From IMG/VR virus record IMGVR_UViG_3300033149_005344, positions 1-31,628 of that record: a stretch of 31,628 bases of DNA; one strand, written 5' to 3'. The notes under the pieces were generated by a model, which searched no databases, was not told where the DNA came from, and saw only the letters and a list, made by a program, of their open reading frames with translations. The translations under genes were made by a program, and so were the position numbers. Shown in pieces: positions 23,822 through 31,590 of this stretch (positions are counted from its first letter, which is position 1; each line of letters starts with the position of its first letter). The DNA comes from a virus.

Positions 23822-23827
23822 AGCGTC

Positions 23828-23856
23828 TTGATAGTCTTCCGGAACCGCCCTGTCAA
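23828..23856 (-). promoter_or_regulatory. tracrRNA promoter
   Basis: On the minus strand a perfect -35 TTGACA (23856-23851) is followed after 17 nt by TATCAA (23833-23828). The expected start lies about 7 nt on, at the first base of the anti-repeat (near 23821). It overlaps the region between the cas9 promoter-like box and the cas9 ribosome site. Confidence 0.7.
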
Positions 23857-23866
23857 GGAAAATCTC

Positions 23867-26800
23867 ATGTCATCTCAAGAAAACTTCGACTACATTCTCG
23901 GTCTTGACATTGGGGCCAACTCCGTGGGCTGGGCCGTGATCGGCGTCGAACAGGGCAAGCCAGCCCGCCTCGTCCGGACGGGCGTCCGGGTCTTCGACGC
24001 CGGCGTGGAGGGGAACTTCGAGTCGGGCCATGCCGAGTCTAGATCTACCCCTCGCCGCCAGGCTCGTCTTATAAGGCGCCAGCATAATCGCCGGGCTCGC
24101 CGGCAACGCAGGTTGCTCCATCAGCTTCAGGAGGCCGGTCTGCTGCCTGAAGGCGAAGCCCGCGATGTCCTTCCCGAACTCGACCGCCAGCTTTACTCGA
24201 AGCATATCGGCAATCTTCAGGACGGTTCAACGGAGAAGCGTCGCCGGGCTCACATCCTGCCTTACCACCTGCGGGCCCGGTCATTGGACGAGAAACTCAA
24301 ACCTCACGAACTTGGCCGGGCCATCTACCACCTTGCCCAGCGGCGGGGATTCGCAAGCAACCGGCGGCGCCCACCCTCCGACGATGAAGACGAAGGTCAG
24401 GTCCGCGACGCCATTAGCAAACTCGGCCAAGACATGGAGCAGGCCGGCGCCCGCACCCTGGGAGAGTACCTCGCCGGACTCGATCCGCGCGAGGAACGCA
24501 TCCGCCGCCGTTGGACCTCCCGCCAGATGCACCTGGATGAGTTCGAGGCGATCTGGAAGGCGCAGGCACCGCATTACCCGGACCTGCTCACGCCTGAACT
24601 CAAGGCCAAGCTGTACGACACCATCTTCTTCCAGCGGTCGCTTAAGAGCGCTAAGGGCTTGGTCGGCCCGTGCGAGCTCGAGCCCAACTCACGCCGGGCT
24701 CCCATGGCCCTTCCTCTTGCCCAGCGTTTTCGGCTTGTCCAACAGGTCACCAACACCCGCATCATCGAGCCGGATGGCAATCACAGATACCTGACCTCCG
24801 AAGAGCGCGAAGCACTGCTTGACTGCCTTGAGCGCGAGGGTGACCTGCGATTCAAAAATGCCAAGAAACTCCTTGCGCTCAGCGCCCGTTGCAAGTTCGC
24901 GTTCGAAGAGGGGGGCGAGAAACGTTTTGTAGGCAACCGCACCAATGCCCGGATGGTCGAGATCTTCGGCGATCGGTGGTGGGTCTTTGGCGACGAGGAC
25001 CGGGAGCAGATCGTCCAGGATCTGCGCAGCATCCAGAAACGCGATGTTCTGGCCCGACGCGGCCGGGAGGCGTGGAACCTCGATCCGCAGGCAGCCGGGC
25101 GATTCGCCGACATCGAACTTGAACCCGGCTACGCCAACCTCTCGCGCCGGGCGATGGGCAAACTGTTGCCGCTCCTCGAGGACGGCGTCCCATACGCAAC
25201 GGCCATAAAGGAGGTCTACGGTGAGTTTCACCAGCACAGCGACTTCCTCGAGTTGCTGCCGGCGGTCGACCAGGCGCTCCCACACTTGAGGAACCCGGCC
25301 GTTCACCGAGCCCTGACCGAACTCCGCAAGGTCGTCAATGCCGTCATCCGCAAGCACGGCAAGCCTGAGATCATACGCGTGGAACTGGCCCGCGAGATGC
25401 GCCGCTCAAAGAAGCAGCGACAGGAATCCTCCCGGAGGAACCGGCGGCGGGAACGGCAGCGCCAGGACGCTGCTAAGAGGCTGGCGAAAGAGGCTGGCAT
25501 TCAGAATCCCCGCCGGTCTGATATCGAGAAGGTGCTCCTGGGGGAGGAGTGCGGTTGGCAGTGTCCGTACACGGGTCGGCCGATTTCGATGGCGGGGCTG
25601 TTCGGCGACAGCCCGGAGTTCGACATCGAGCACATCGTCCCCTTCGGCCGCTGCCTTGACAACTCCTTCTTGAACAAAACCCTCTGCGAGGTGGCCGAGA
25701 ATCGCAACCGCAAGCGCAACCGCACACCTGCTGAGGCCTACGCGGGCGATGACGAACGGTGGGAGGCCATCCTCGAACGGGTTAAGCATTTCAAAGGTGA
25801 CAAGCGCCTCGTACAGGAAAAACTCCGCCGGTTCCGACTGACGGCTGAGGATCTCCAGGACCAGGACGAGTTCGTTTCTCAGCAGATGAACGACACGCGC
25901 TATGCCTCCCGCCAGGCCCTTCAGTACCTCGGCTTCCTGTACGGCGGCCTGTGGGATGCCAAGGGCAAACGGCGCGTTCAGGCTGTCCGCGGTATCGTCA
26001 CCGGCTTCCTGCGAGGCGTCTGGCACCTGAACCACGTGCTGGGTGAGGACGGCAAGAAGAGCCGTAGCGACCATCGCCACCATGCCGTCGATGCAGTGGT
26101 CGTGGCGTTGACAAGCCCTGGCACCATCAAGATGCTTGCCGACGCCGCTCAGCGCCCGCGCGAGGGCGGGGGATATCTCTTCGACCGCGTTGAGGAACTC
26201 TGGCCCAATTTCTTTGACGATGTGTGCGGCGCTATCGAGGCTGTCAACGTCTCTCACCGGCCGAAGCGCCAGGTCGGCGGCCCATTGCACGCTGAGACCC
26301 TCTACAGCCCGGAAAAAACCGATGAGAAAGGGAAGCGATGGGTCCATTTCCGCAAGCCGCTTGAGGATCTTGCCGCTACAGAAGTCGATGCCATCGTTGA
26401 CGACACGGTCCGCGATCTGGTCAAGGCCAAGCTAAGTGAAGTCGGTGGACCGCCTGAGCAGGCCTTCGGCGATCCCAAGAACCATCCGTGCCTGACGTCA
26501 CGTGACGGACGTTCCGTCCCTGTGCACCGTGTTCGCATCAAGAAGGCCGCTGCCACCACTACAGTGGGCGAGGGGCCGCGCGCCCGTCACGTGATGCCAA
26601 GCGGCAACCATCATGTGGAAATCTTCGAGACCTCGAATCGCAAGGGCGGGAAGAAGTGGGTCGGCCGCATGACGACGCGGCTGCAGGCCTTGGAGAGGCT
26701 CACTAATCACCAGCCCGTGGTGAATAGTTCCGACCCTGCAGGTCCATTCGTGTTCTCGCTCGCCTCGGGAGACACGGTTCAACTCGACACCGAAGACGGC

Positions 26801-27010
26801 GGCCGTGGCCTTTTCTGTATTCGCAGTGTGAGTCAGCAGAAGAACCGTGCCATCCGCGTCGAGTATGTTGATGTAAAGGATTCGAGGAAAAAGGCCGATA
26901 TCAGGAAAGCGGGCGCTTGGCAATCGTCTGCCATCGACACGCTGCGCAAACTCAACGCCCACAAGGTTACGGTCACTCCCCTCGGCGAGATACGCCGGGC
27001 CAATGACTGA
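23867..27010 (+). CDS. cas9: Cas9 endonuclease, type II-C
   Basis: The 1047-aa RNA-guided DNA nuclease is in the compact II-C size range. ATG 23867 is chosen because AAGGA lies 7 nt upstream; the TTG at 23828 lies in the tracrRNA -10. RuvC-I: LGLDIGANSVGWAVI with D14. The arginine-rich bridge helix is about 60-85. RuvC-II: IIRVELARE with E506. HNH: CPYTGR, then DIEHIVPFGRCLDNSFLNKTL with H589 and N612 (ENRNRK). RuvC-III: SDHRHHAVDAVVVAL with H739 and D742. All catalytic residues are present, so it should be active. Residues from about 800 are the PAM-interacting part. It overlaps cas1 by 8 nt. Third-position bases are more mixed than in the phage genes, hinting at a separate origin. Confidence 0.97.
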   Translation: MSSQENFDYILGLDIGANSVGWAVIGVEQGKPARLVRTGVRVFDAGVEGNFESGHAESRSTPRRQARLIRRQHNRRARRQRRLLHQLQEAGLLPEGEARDVLPELDRQLYSKHIGNLQDGSTEKRRRAHILPYHLRARSLDEKLKPHELGRAIYHLAQRRGFASNRRRPPSDDEDEGQVRDAISKLGQDMEQAGARTLGEYLAGLDPREERIRRRWTSRQMHLDEFEAIWKAQAPHYPDLLTPELKAKLYDTIFFQRSLKSAKGLVGPCELEPNSRRAPMALPLAQRFRLVQQVTNTRIIEPDGNHRYLTSEEREALLDCLEREGDLRFKNAKKLLALSARCKFAFEEGGEKRFVGNRTNARMVEIFGDRWWVFGDEDREQIVQDLRSIQKRDVLARRGREAWNLDPQAAGRFADIELEPGYANLSRRAMGKLLPLLEDGVPYATAIKEVYGEFHQHSDFLELLPAVDQALPHLRNPAVHRALTELRKVVNAVIRKHGKPEIIRVELAREMRRSKKQRQESSRRNRRRERQRQDAAKRLAKEAGIQNPRRSDIEKVLLGEECGWQCPYTGRPISMAGLFGDSPEFDIEHIVPFGRCLDNSFLNKTLCEVAENRNRKRNRTPAEAYAGDDERWEAILERVKHFKGDKRLVQEKLRRFRLTAEDLQDQDEFVSQQMNDTRYASRQALQYLGFLYGGLWDAKGKRRVQAVRGIVTGFLRGVWHLNHVLGEDGKKSRSDHRHHAVDAVVVALTSPGTIKMLADAAQRPREGGGYLFDRVEELWPNFFDDVCGAIEAVNVSHRPKRQVGGPLHAETLYSPEKTDEKGKRWVHFRKPLEDLAATEVDAIVDDTVRDLVKAKLSEVGGPPEQAFGDPKNHPCLTSRDGRSVPVHRVRIKKAAATTTVGEGPRARHVMPSGNHHVEIFETSNRKGGKKWVGRMTTRLQALERLTNHQPVVNSSDPAGPFVFSLASGDTVQLDTEDGGRGLFCIRSVSQQKNRAIRVEYVDVKDSRKKADIRKAGAWQSSAIDTLRKLNAHKVTVTPLGEIRRAND

Positions 27011-27893
27011 GCGGATTCTGGATGTCGCGCAGGACTCAGCCCGCCTTCGGGTGGACTGCCGCCGTCTCGTCATCGAGCAGAACGACAAAGCGGTAGCGAA
27101 GGTTCCCCTCGGCGAAGTGGCCGCCCTGGTTGTCTCGCACCCTAAAGTCACCTATACCCAAGCGGTCCTCTCAGGACTTGTCGAACACGGCGGGGCACTG
27201 GTGGTATGCGACCGCCGACACCTGCCGGTCGGCATGCTCCTGCCCATCGAGGCTCACTACGTCCAGGCGGAGCGGTTCGCCCTGCAGGCCCGTGCCGCGA
27301 AGCCTCGTTGCAAGCGCCTCTGGCAGCAGATCGTGAACGCCAAGGTTGCTGCCCAAGGCCGCCTGCTGGCCCGTCTGCACGGTGATGATCGGGGTCTCCT
27401 GGCCCTGGCGCGGACCGTTCGCTCGGGCGATCCGACCAACGTGGAGGCCCAAGCTTCGCGGCGGTACTGGCCTGCCCTCTTCAATGACCCGGAGTTCCGG
27501 CGGGACCCGACCCGCGACGACCAGAACCGCTTCCTGAACTACGGGTACGCTGTCCTGCGGGCCGTTGTGGCCCGTGCTATCTGCGCCGTCGGGCTGCACC
27601 CAAGCCTTGGCATCCATCACCACAACAGGTATAATGCTTTTTGTCTGGCCGATGATGTGATGGAGCCGTTCCGGCCGCTTGTGGATGAGCGCGTATGCGA
27701 AATCGTTACCGTACAAGGTCCCCAGGCCCCACTCGATCCAACTACCAAGCAGACGCTGCTCGGCATCTGCACGGCGCGCCTTGCGCTGGAAGGGGAGTCG
27801 CGCAGCCTGTTCGACACCTTGGCCCGAACAGCCTCCTCCCTGGTAGCCGCTCTGCGGGATGGTTCGCAGAAACTAGCCCTGCCGGAGGTTTGA
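27003..27893 (+). CDS. cas1: Cas1 integrase, type II
   Basis: The 296-aa protein inserts new spacers together with Cas2. The beta N-terminal domain ([31 protein letters not shown]) leads to the helical catalytic part. The metal-binding residues are E148 ([13 protein letters not shown]), a histidine in [15 protein letters not shown] (205-207) and the acidic set in [16 protein letters not shown] (D218, E221). The length is usual for type II Cas1. ATG 27003 overlaps the end of cas9, showing a coupled operon. All key residues are present, so adaptation should be possible. Confidence 0.95.
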   Translation: MTERILDVAQDSARLRVDCRRLVIEQNDKAVAKVPLGEVAALVVSHPKVTYTQAVLSGLVEHGGALVVCDRRHLPVGMLLPIEAHYVQAERFALQARAAKPRCKRLWQQIVNAKVAAQGRLLARLHGDDRGLLALARTVRSGDPTNVEAQASRRYWPALFNDPEFRRDPTRDDQNRFLNYGYAVLRAVVARAICAVGLHPSLGIHHHNRYNAFCLADDVMEPFRPLVDERVCEIVTVQGPQAPLDPTTKQTLLGICTARLALEGESRSLFDTLARTASSLVAALRDGSQKLALPEV

Positions 27894-27894
27894 C

Positions 27895-28239
27895 GTGTCG
27901 CCCCGGCGCAACTGCCCCTCGGAGTACAGGGCCTTGTGGCTTTTCGCGATGTTCGACTTGCCGGTGGACACCAAGAAAGCCCGGAGGGCATACGCGAGGT
28001 TCCGAAAGGCCCTGCTGGCTGAAGGGTTCCAGATGCTCCAGTTCTCGGTCTATGCACGCTATTGTGCTTCAGAAGAACGAAGCCGGACGTTTCGGCGCCG
28101 CATCCGGGCATGGCTGCCCCCACACGGTCAAGTTCGGCTTCTCGCCATCACCGACAGGCAATTCGGTAAGATGGTTATCTTCGAAGGGAAAAAACGCCGA
28201 AAGGCTGAGTCTGTTCCACAGCAGTTGTCGCTTTTCTGA
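27895..28239 (+). CDS. cas2: Cas2
   Basis: GTG 27895 lies one base after the cas1 stop. The 114-aa protein has the ferredoxin-like start [29 protein letters not shown] with the conserved D21, then [13 protein letters not shown] and [17 protein letters not shown]. It ends with QQLSLF, a tail common in type II-C Cas2. It forms the Cas1-Cas2 complex that measures and integrates spacers. No csn2 or cas4 follows, which places the locus in subtype II-C. Confidence 0.93.
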   Translation: MSPRRNCPSEYRALWLFAMFDLPVDTKKARRAYARFRKALLAEGFQMLQFSVYARYCASEERSRTFRRRIRAWLPPHGQVRLLAITDRQFGKMVIFEGKKRRKAESVPQQLSLF

Positions 28240-28256
28240 CCGATCATTTCGCCGCA

Positions 28257-28287
28257 ACCCCCTGCAACGCAACGCGTTACAGGGGGT
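28257..28287. repeat. Long imperfect palindrome between cas2 and the array
   Basis: ACCCCCTG (28257-28264) pairs with CAGGGGGT (28280-28287) and AACGC (28266-28270) with GCGTT (28274-28278), around the loop AAC, with one C-A mismatch. There is no T-run on either side. It lies 3 nt before the first repeat. It could end convergent transcripts from cas2 and the array or mark the spacer-insertion end. Confidence 0.5.
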
Positions 28288-28325
28288 CGAGTGTACCTGA
28301 GCGGCGACTCCCTTCAAGCCACAGC

Positions 28326-28350
28326 GCGGCGACTCCCTTCAAGCCACAGC
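28326..28350. repeat. 25-nt partial repeat duplicated after repeat 1
   Basis: The last 25 nt of the repeat (GCGGCGACTCC...CCACAGC) occur twice in direct tandem at 28301-28325 and 28326-28350. The second copy is followed by a normal 30-nt spacer. It could come from slippage or recombination inside the terminal repeat, or a faulty integration event at this end. Confidence 0.85.
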
Positions 28351-30221
28351 GCTGGGTGGAAGAGGGCGAGCCGTTTCGGGAGTGTACCTGAGCGGCGACT
28401 CCCTTCAAGCCACAGCTATGCTATCATGTTGGTAGCGGGGCTAATCAGTGTACCTGAGCGGCGACTCCCTTCAAGCCACAGCTGATATCAACGCGCCCCA
28501 ATTCATCCAGGGAGTGTACCTGAGCGGCGACTCCCTTCAAGCCACAGCTCCGGGGCGCGGACCGGTCGGCCCGGAACTAGTGTACCTGAGCGGCGACTCC
28601 CTTCAAGCCACAGCCTGGTCCGCCGTCGCTGCTAGCATCCGGTCAGTGTACCTGAGCGGCGACTCCCTTCAAGCCACAGCGCATGCCGTTGTGGCGGTTG
28701 CCGCCCGCTGAGTGTACCTGAGCGGCGACTCCCTTCAAGCCACAGCCCGACGGTGATCTGCTCCCCGTCCAAAAAAGTGTACCTGAGCGGCGACTCCCTT
28801 CAAGCCACAGCAGACGCCCGCCGACAGACAGGCGGCCGCGAGTGTACCTGAGCGGCGACTCCCTTCAAGCCACAGCACATAAGCCGCCGCCCCTCGGTCC
28901 ACATCCAGTGTACCTGAGCGGCGACTCCCTTCAAGCCACAGCGCCACCGACGGGACCGAGTGCCGAGATTGCAGTGTACCTGAGCGGCGACTCCCTTCAA
29001 GCCACAGCCAAGATAAGCGTCTATGGCATTAGCACCGAGTGTACCTGAGCGGCGACTCCCTTCAAGCCACAGCGCAACGGCTGGCGGAGCGGCATCGCAG
29101 GCGAGTGTACCTGAGCGGCGACTCCCTTCAAGCCACAGCCTCAAGCGACTGCATACAGCCTCACACGCGAGTGTACCTGAGCGGCGACTCCCTTCAAGCC
29201 ACAGCGATGCTTGGCCGGCATCCCTGCTCTACTGAGTGTACCTGAGCGGCGACTCCCTTCAAGCCACAGCCTCAATTGCCGGGACTTGCCGCCAAGAGTT
29301 AGTGTACCTGAGCGGCGACTCCCTTCAAGCCACAGCCGAGCACGAGCGCTTGATGCGTGAGGCGCAAGTGTACCTGAGCGGCGACTCCCTTCAAGCCACA
29401 GCAGTCTTGGCACTATGGACGCGAGTTTGAACAGTGTACCTGAGCGGCGACTCCCTTCAAGCCACAGCGTAATTGTGGCCCCTACGTTGCTGCATTCTAG
29501 TGTACCTGAGCGGCGACTCCCTTCAAGCCACAGCAATCAGTTGCGCGCCACACCACACGAGGAAGTGTACCTGAGCGGCGACTCCCTTCAAGCCACAGCT
29601 CGCTTTGACCGATGCCGAGATCCCACTGGAGTGTACCTGAGCGGCGACTCCCTTCAAGCCACAGCGCGACCTGGTGATCGTCGATCCGGATCAGCAGTGT
29701 ACCTGAGCGGCGACTCCCTTCAAGCCACAGCGCGAGGGAGCCGAGGCAACCTGGATGCGACAGTGTACCTGAGCGGCGACTCCCTTCAAGCCACAGCTGA
29801 GCGATACGGGGGCCGGCGAGCCTCCTAGTGTACCTGAGCGGCGACTCCCTTCAAGCCACAGCCGCCCGTCCATCCGCTCCGCCGCCGATCTAAGTGTACC
29901 TGAGCGGCGACTCCCTTCAAGCCACAGCACCTGCGCCCGGGGCCGTACCGCATCGGCCAGTGTACCTGAGCGGCGACTCCCTTCAAGCCACAGCCAACGT
30001 GCGAGTGTATGTATCTGGCCGAGAAGTGTACCTGAGCGGCGACTCCCTTCAAGCCACAGCGTCCGGGCGCGAGGCTACCTGCTCTCCCAAGTGTACCTGA
30101 GCGGCGACTCCCTTCAAGCCACAGCACGTGTTGACACTGGCGCCCGATCCCCCCTAGTGTACCTGAGCGGCGACTCCCTTCAAGCCACAGCCGCTCGCCG
30201 CGGAGATCCGAACGGTTCAAT

Positions 30222-30250
30222 AGTGTACCTGAGCGGCGACTCCCTTCAAG
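30222..30250. repeat. Truncated terminal repeat beside the integrase
   Basis: The first 29 nt match the repeat, then the sequence switches at once to GTTTGTTCGTCATCC; the final CCACAGC is missing. The integrase stop codon begins 10 nt further on, at 30260. On the crRNA strand this is the upstream end, so the missing bases are the 5' end of that repeat, including part of the tracrRNA pairing region. Confidence 0.9.
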
Positions 30251-30259
30251 GTTTGTTCG

Positions 30260-31414
30260 TCATCCGATCTCTTTGGCGACAATGCTGGCCAATTCCATGT
30301 CCAGTTCCCCGTAGTGCTCGGTGATCGCGACGGACGAATGCCCCAGCGCCGCCCGCGCCGCTTCCAACCCTCCCGCTCGGGCCGCACGCATCTTGAACGC
30401 GTGCCGAAGTTGATGCGGCGTCCAGCGGTCGATGCCGGTCTTTTCGCAGGCTCTGTAGATCGCTCGCCGGTAGGAGTCCACGGTGTATCGCTGCCCCGGC
30501 CGGCGCTTCGGCCGACATGCGGGCCGCTTGTGGTTTCCGACCCCACAGCGGGCCTGACGTTCCTCGATGAGACTGGCTCGACGCTTCTCCTCGGCCTCTC
30601 GCGGTTGAAAGAGGTACGCCTCGTGGTCCGGCCGTAGCCACGGGGCGATGGCATCCTGGGCCCGAGGCCCCAGTGCAATGCACCGCTGGTGGCCGAGGTA
30701 GTCCGTCTTGTGCGACTCGGGCCGGTAGAGCCACACGGACCCCGACCGGTCGATGTCGCACGTCCGCATCTGGACGACCTCGCCGGGGCGCATGCCCGTA
30801 TGCCATTGCAGCCGGATCATCGCCCACACCTGAGCCGACACGTGCGGACGGACCGCCTCGACATCGGCCCACGCGACCGGTCGCCGCTTTGGCAATTCCT
30901 TGCCCCCTTGGCCTTGCCGGAGCCCTTCGACTACCTGGAGGCGGTGCCAGATTTCCGGCGAGATCAGTTCGTTCTCCGAACCCCAGCGAAATACGCGCTT
31001 GATTTGACCTGTCCGACGGTTGACCGTCCGCCGGGCCAGCCCCGCCTCGACCATGTGCCGACGGACCGCCTTCAGTGCGAGCGGGCCGAAGTCGTCGACG
31101 CGAGCGTCAACGTACAGGGCCAGGAGATAGTGGCACGCCGACCGGACGCTGAGAAACTCGTCGCTGCCGTTGTAGTATTCCCAGGCGTGCTCAAGGTAGG
31201 CCGACACCAGTTCAGCGATGGTATCGACGCGGCCACCGGGCCCGCTGGCGGACGATCCGCTCGCGAGCCATTCAGAAATGAGCCGGTGGTAGGCTGCCTC
31301 GGCATCCGGTGTACCGTACTTGCCGAGGTAGTGATCCTTGCCGTCGAGCCGGACAACCGCCCGCCCCGAGGCCTTGTGACGCTGCAACTTCGGAACCCGT
31401 CGACGCCGCGACAT
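30260..31414 (-). CDS. int: Phage tyrosine integrase
   Basis: The 384-aa recombinase starts at ATG 31414, behind GGAAGGAGAG; the TTG further upstream is rejected. The N-terminal arm-binding part is about 1-60, the core-binding part about 65-160, and the catalytic part starts near 180. Catalytic residues: R209 in HTGMRPGEVVQM, K236 in RPESHKTDYLG, H334 and R337 in TPHQLRHAF, H359 in ALGHSS, and nucleophile Y368 in ITEHYGELD. It inserts and excises the prophage at a tRNA site. The gene sits just downstream of tRNA-Val. The MRTCDIDRSGSVWLYRPESHKT style is common in planctomycete integrases as I recall. Its 3' end faces the CRISPR array 9 nt away. Confidence 0.93.
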   Translation of the reverse strand: MSRRRRVPKLQRHKASGRAVVRLDGKDHYLGKYGTPDAEAAYHRLISEWLASGSSASGPGGRVDTIAELVSAYLEHAWEYYNGSDEFLSVRSACHYLLALYVDARVDDFGPLALKAVRRHMVEAGLARRTVNRRTGQIKRVFRWGSENELISPEIWHRLQVVEGLRQGQGGKELPKRRPVAWADVEAVRPHVSAQVWAMIRLQWHTGMRPGEVVQMRTCDIDRSGSVWLYRPESHKTDYLGHQRCIALGPRAQDAIAPWLRPDHEAYLFQPREAEEKRRASLIEERQARCGVGNHKRPACRPKRRPGQRYTVDSYRRAIYRACEKTGIDRWTPHQLRHAFKMRAARAGGLEAARAALGHSSVAITEHYGELDMELASIVAKEIG

Positions 31415-31434
31415 GGCACTCTCCTTCCGCAATT

Positions 31435-31447
31435 CCGTAAATTACGG
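31435..31447. promoter_or_regulatory. Inverted repeat upstream of the integrase gene
   Basis: CCGTAA (31435-31440) and TTACGG (31442-31447) surround a single A, about 20 nt upstream of the integrase start. This is the usual place and form of a dimer-binding operator. No regulator gene is visible in the window. Confidence 0.4.
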
Positions 31448-31514
31448 AGGAATCCGTCGCGGCCCGCCGTCGGGCCGGTGCCACGTAAGTAGCGGCGTCC
31501 TCACGAGTTATCAA

Positions 31515-31560
31515 TGGTGGGCGCTACAGGACTTGAACCTGTGACCTCGTGGGTGTGATC
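31515..31560 (-). other. Probable attachment site core (3' half of tRNA-Val)
   Basis: Integrases of this kind usually recombine within the 3' part of a tRNA gene, and the phage sequence restores the gene end. The integrase start is about 100 nt away with the tRNA 3' end pointing to it. The exact core cannot be fixed without the left junction, which lies outside the window. Confidence 0.5.
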
Positions 31561-31590
31561 CACGCGCTCTGCCAACTGAGCTAAGCGCCC
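31515..31590 (-). tRNA. tRNA-Val (anticodon CAC)
   Basis: The 76-nt gene on the minus strand has acceptor GGGCGCT/AGCGCCC, D stem GCTC/GAGC, and anticodon stem CGTGG/CCACG with loop ATCACAC (anticodon CAC). The T arm is ACAGG-TTCAAGT-CCTGT. It ends A-CCA (31518-31515), with CCA encoded. All stems pair fully. Its 3' end faces the integrase. Confidence 0.95.

Larger units (their letters stand above)
28290..30250 (-). CRISPR. Type II-C CRISPR array, 30 repeats and 29 spacers
   Basis: Repeats are 36 nt; on the plus strand they start AGTGTACCTGAGCGGCGA and end CTTCAAGCCACAGC. Full copies are identical by eye. Starts run at 28290, 28381, 28447, 28513, 28579 and onward at 65-66-nt steps to 30156; the last, at 30222, is cut to 29 nt. 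Spacers are 29 or 30 nt and all differ. The unit after repeat 1 also holds a 25-nt partial repeat. Pairing with the tracrRNA requires crRNAs read from the minus strand, toward cas2. In that direction each repeat contains TTGAAG, 16 nt, then TACACT at its 3' end, a promoter-like pair as in Neisseria II-C arrays. Confidence 0.97.
1..31590. mobile_element. Siphovirus-like prophage carrying CRISPR-Cas9 (right part)
   Basis: Terminase, portal, prohead protease, capsid, tail tube, tape measure and tail genes run in one direction over the first 23.7 kb in the usual order of long-tailed temperate phages. The right edge is marked by a tyrosine integrase beside a tRNA-Val gene. The left end lies outside the window because the first gene is already phage-like and cut. 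A type II-C CRISPR-Cas locus fills 23.7-30.25 kb between the last tail gene and the integrase. Placing it inside the prophage is inferred from this position. The proof would be a copy of the tRNA 3' end to the left of the window. Confidence 0.85.

Noticed and set aside
23828-23866. Earlier cas9 start at TTG 23828 adding 13 residues
   Set aside because: No ribosome site, and it falls on the tracrRNA -10 box; ATG 23867 has AAGGA at proper distance.
25621-25680. HNH motif reads DIEHI instead of the common DxDHI, suggesting an inactive domain
   Set aside because: The catalytic His (589) and Asn (612) are present and IEHI variants are, to my knowledge, normal in some II-C Cas9 proteins.
27895-28289. 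Possible csn2 or cas4 that would make this subtype II-A or II-B
   Set aside because: Only cas2 and a 50-nt gap with a palindrome lie between cas1 and the array; a compact Cas9 and no fourth gene indicate II-C.
28291-30324. Many open frames with repeated peptides such as VYLSGDSLQATA or WLEGSRRSGTL
   Set aside because: They are translations of the identical CRISPR repeats in different frames, not proteins.
30689-31492. 267-aa plus-strand open frame across the integrase
   Set aside because: It is antisense to an integrase with all catalytic residues in place.
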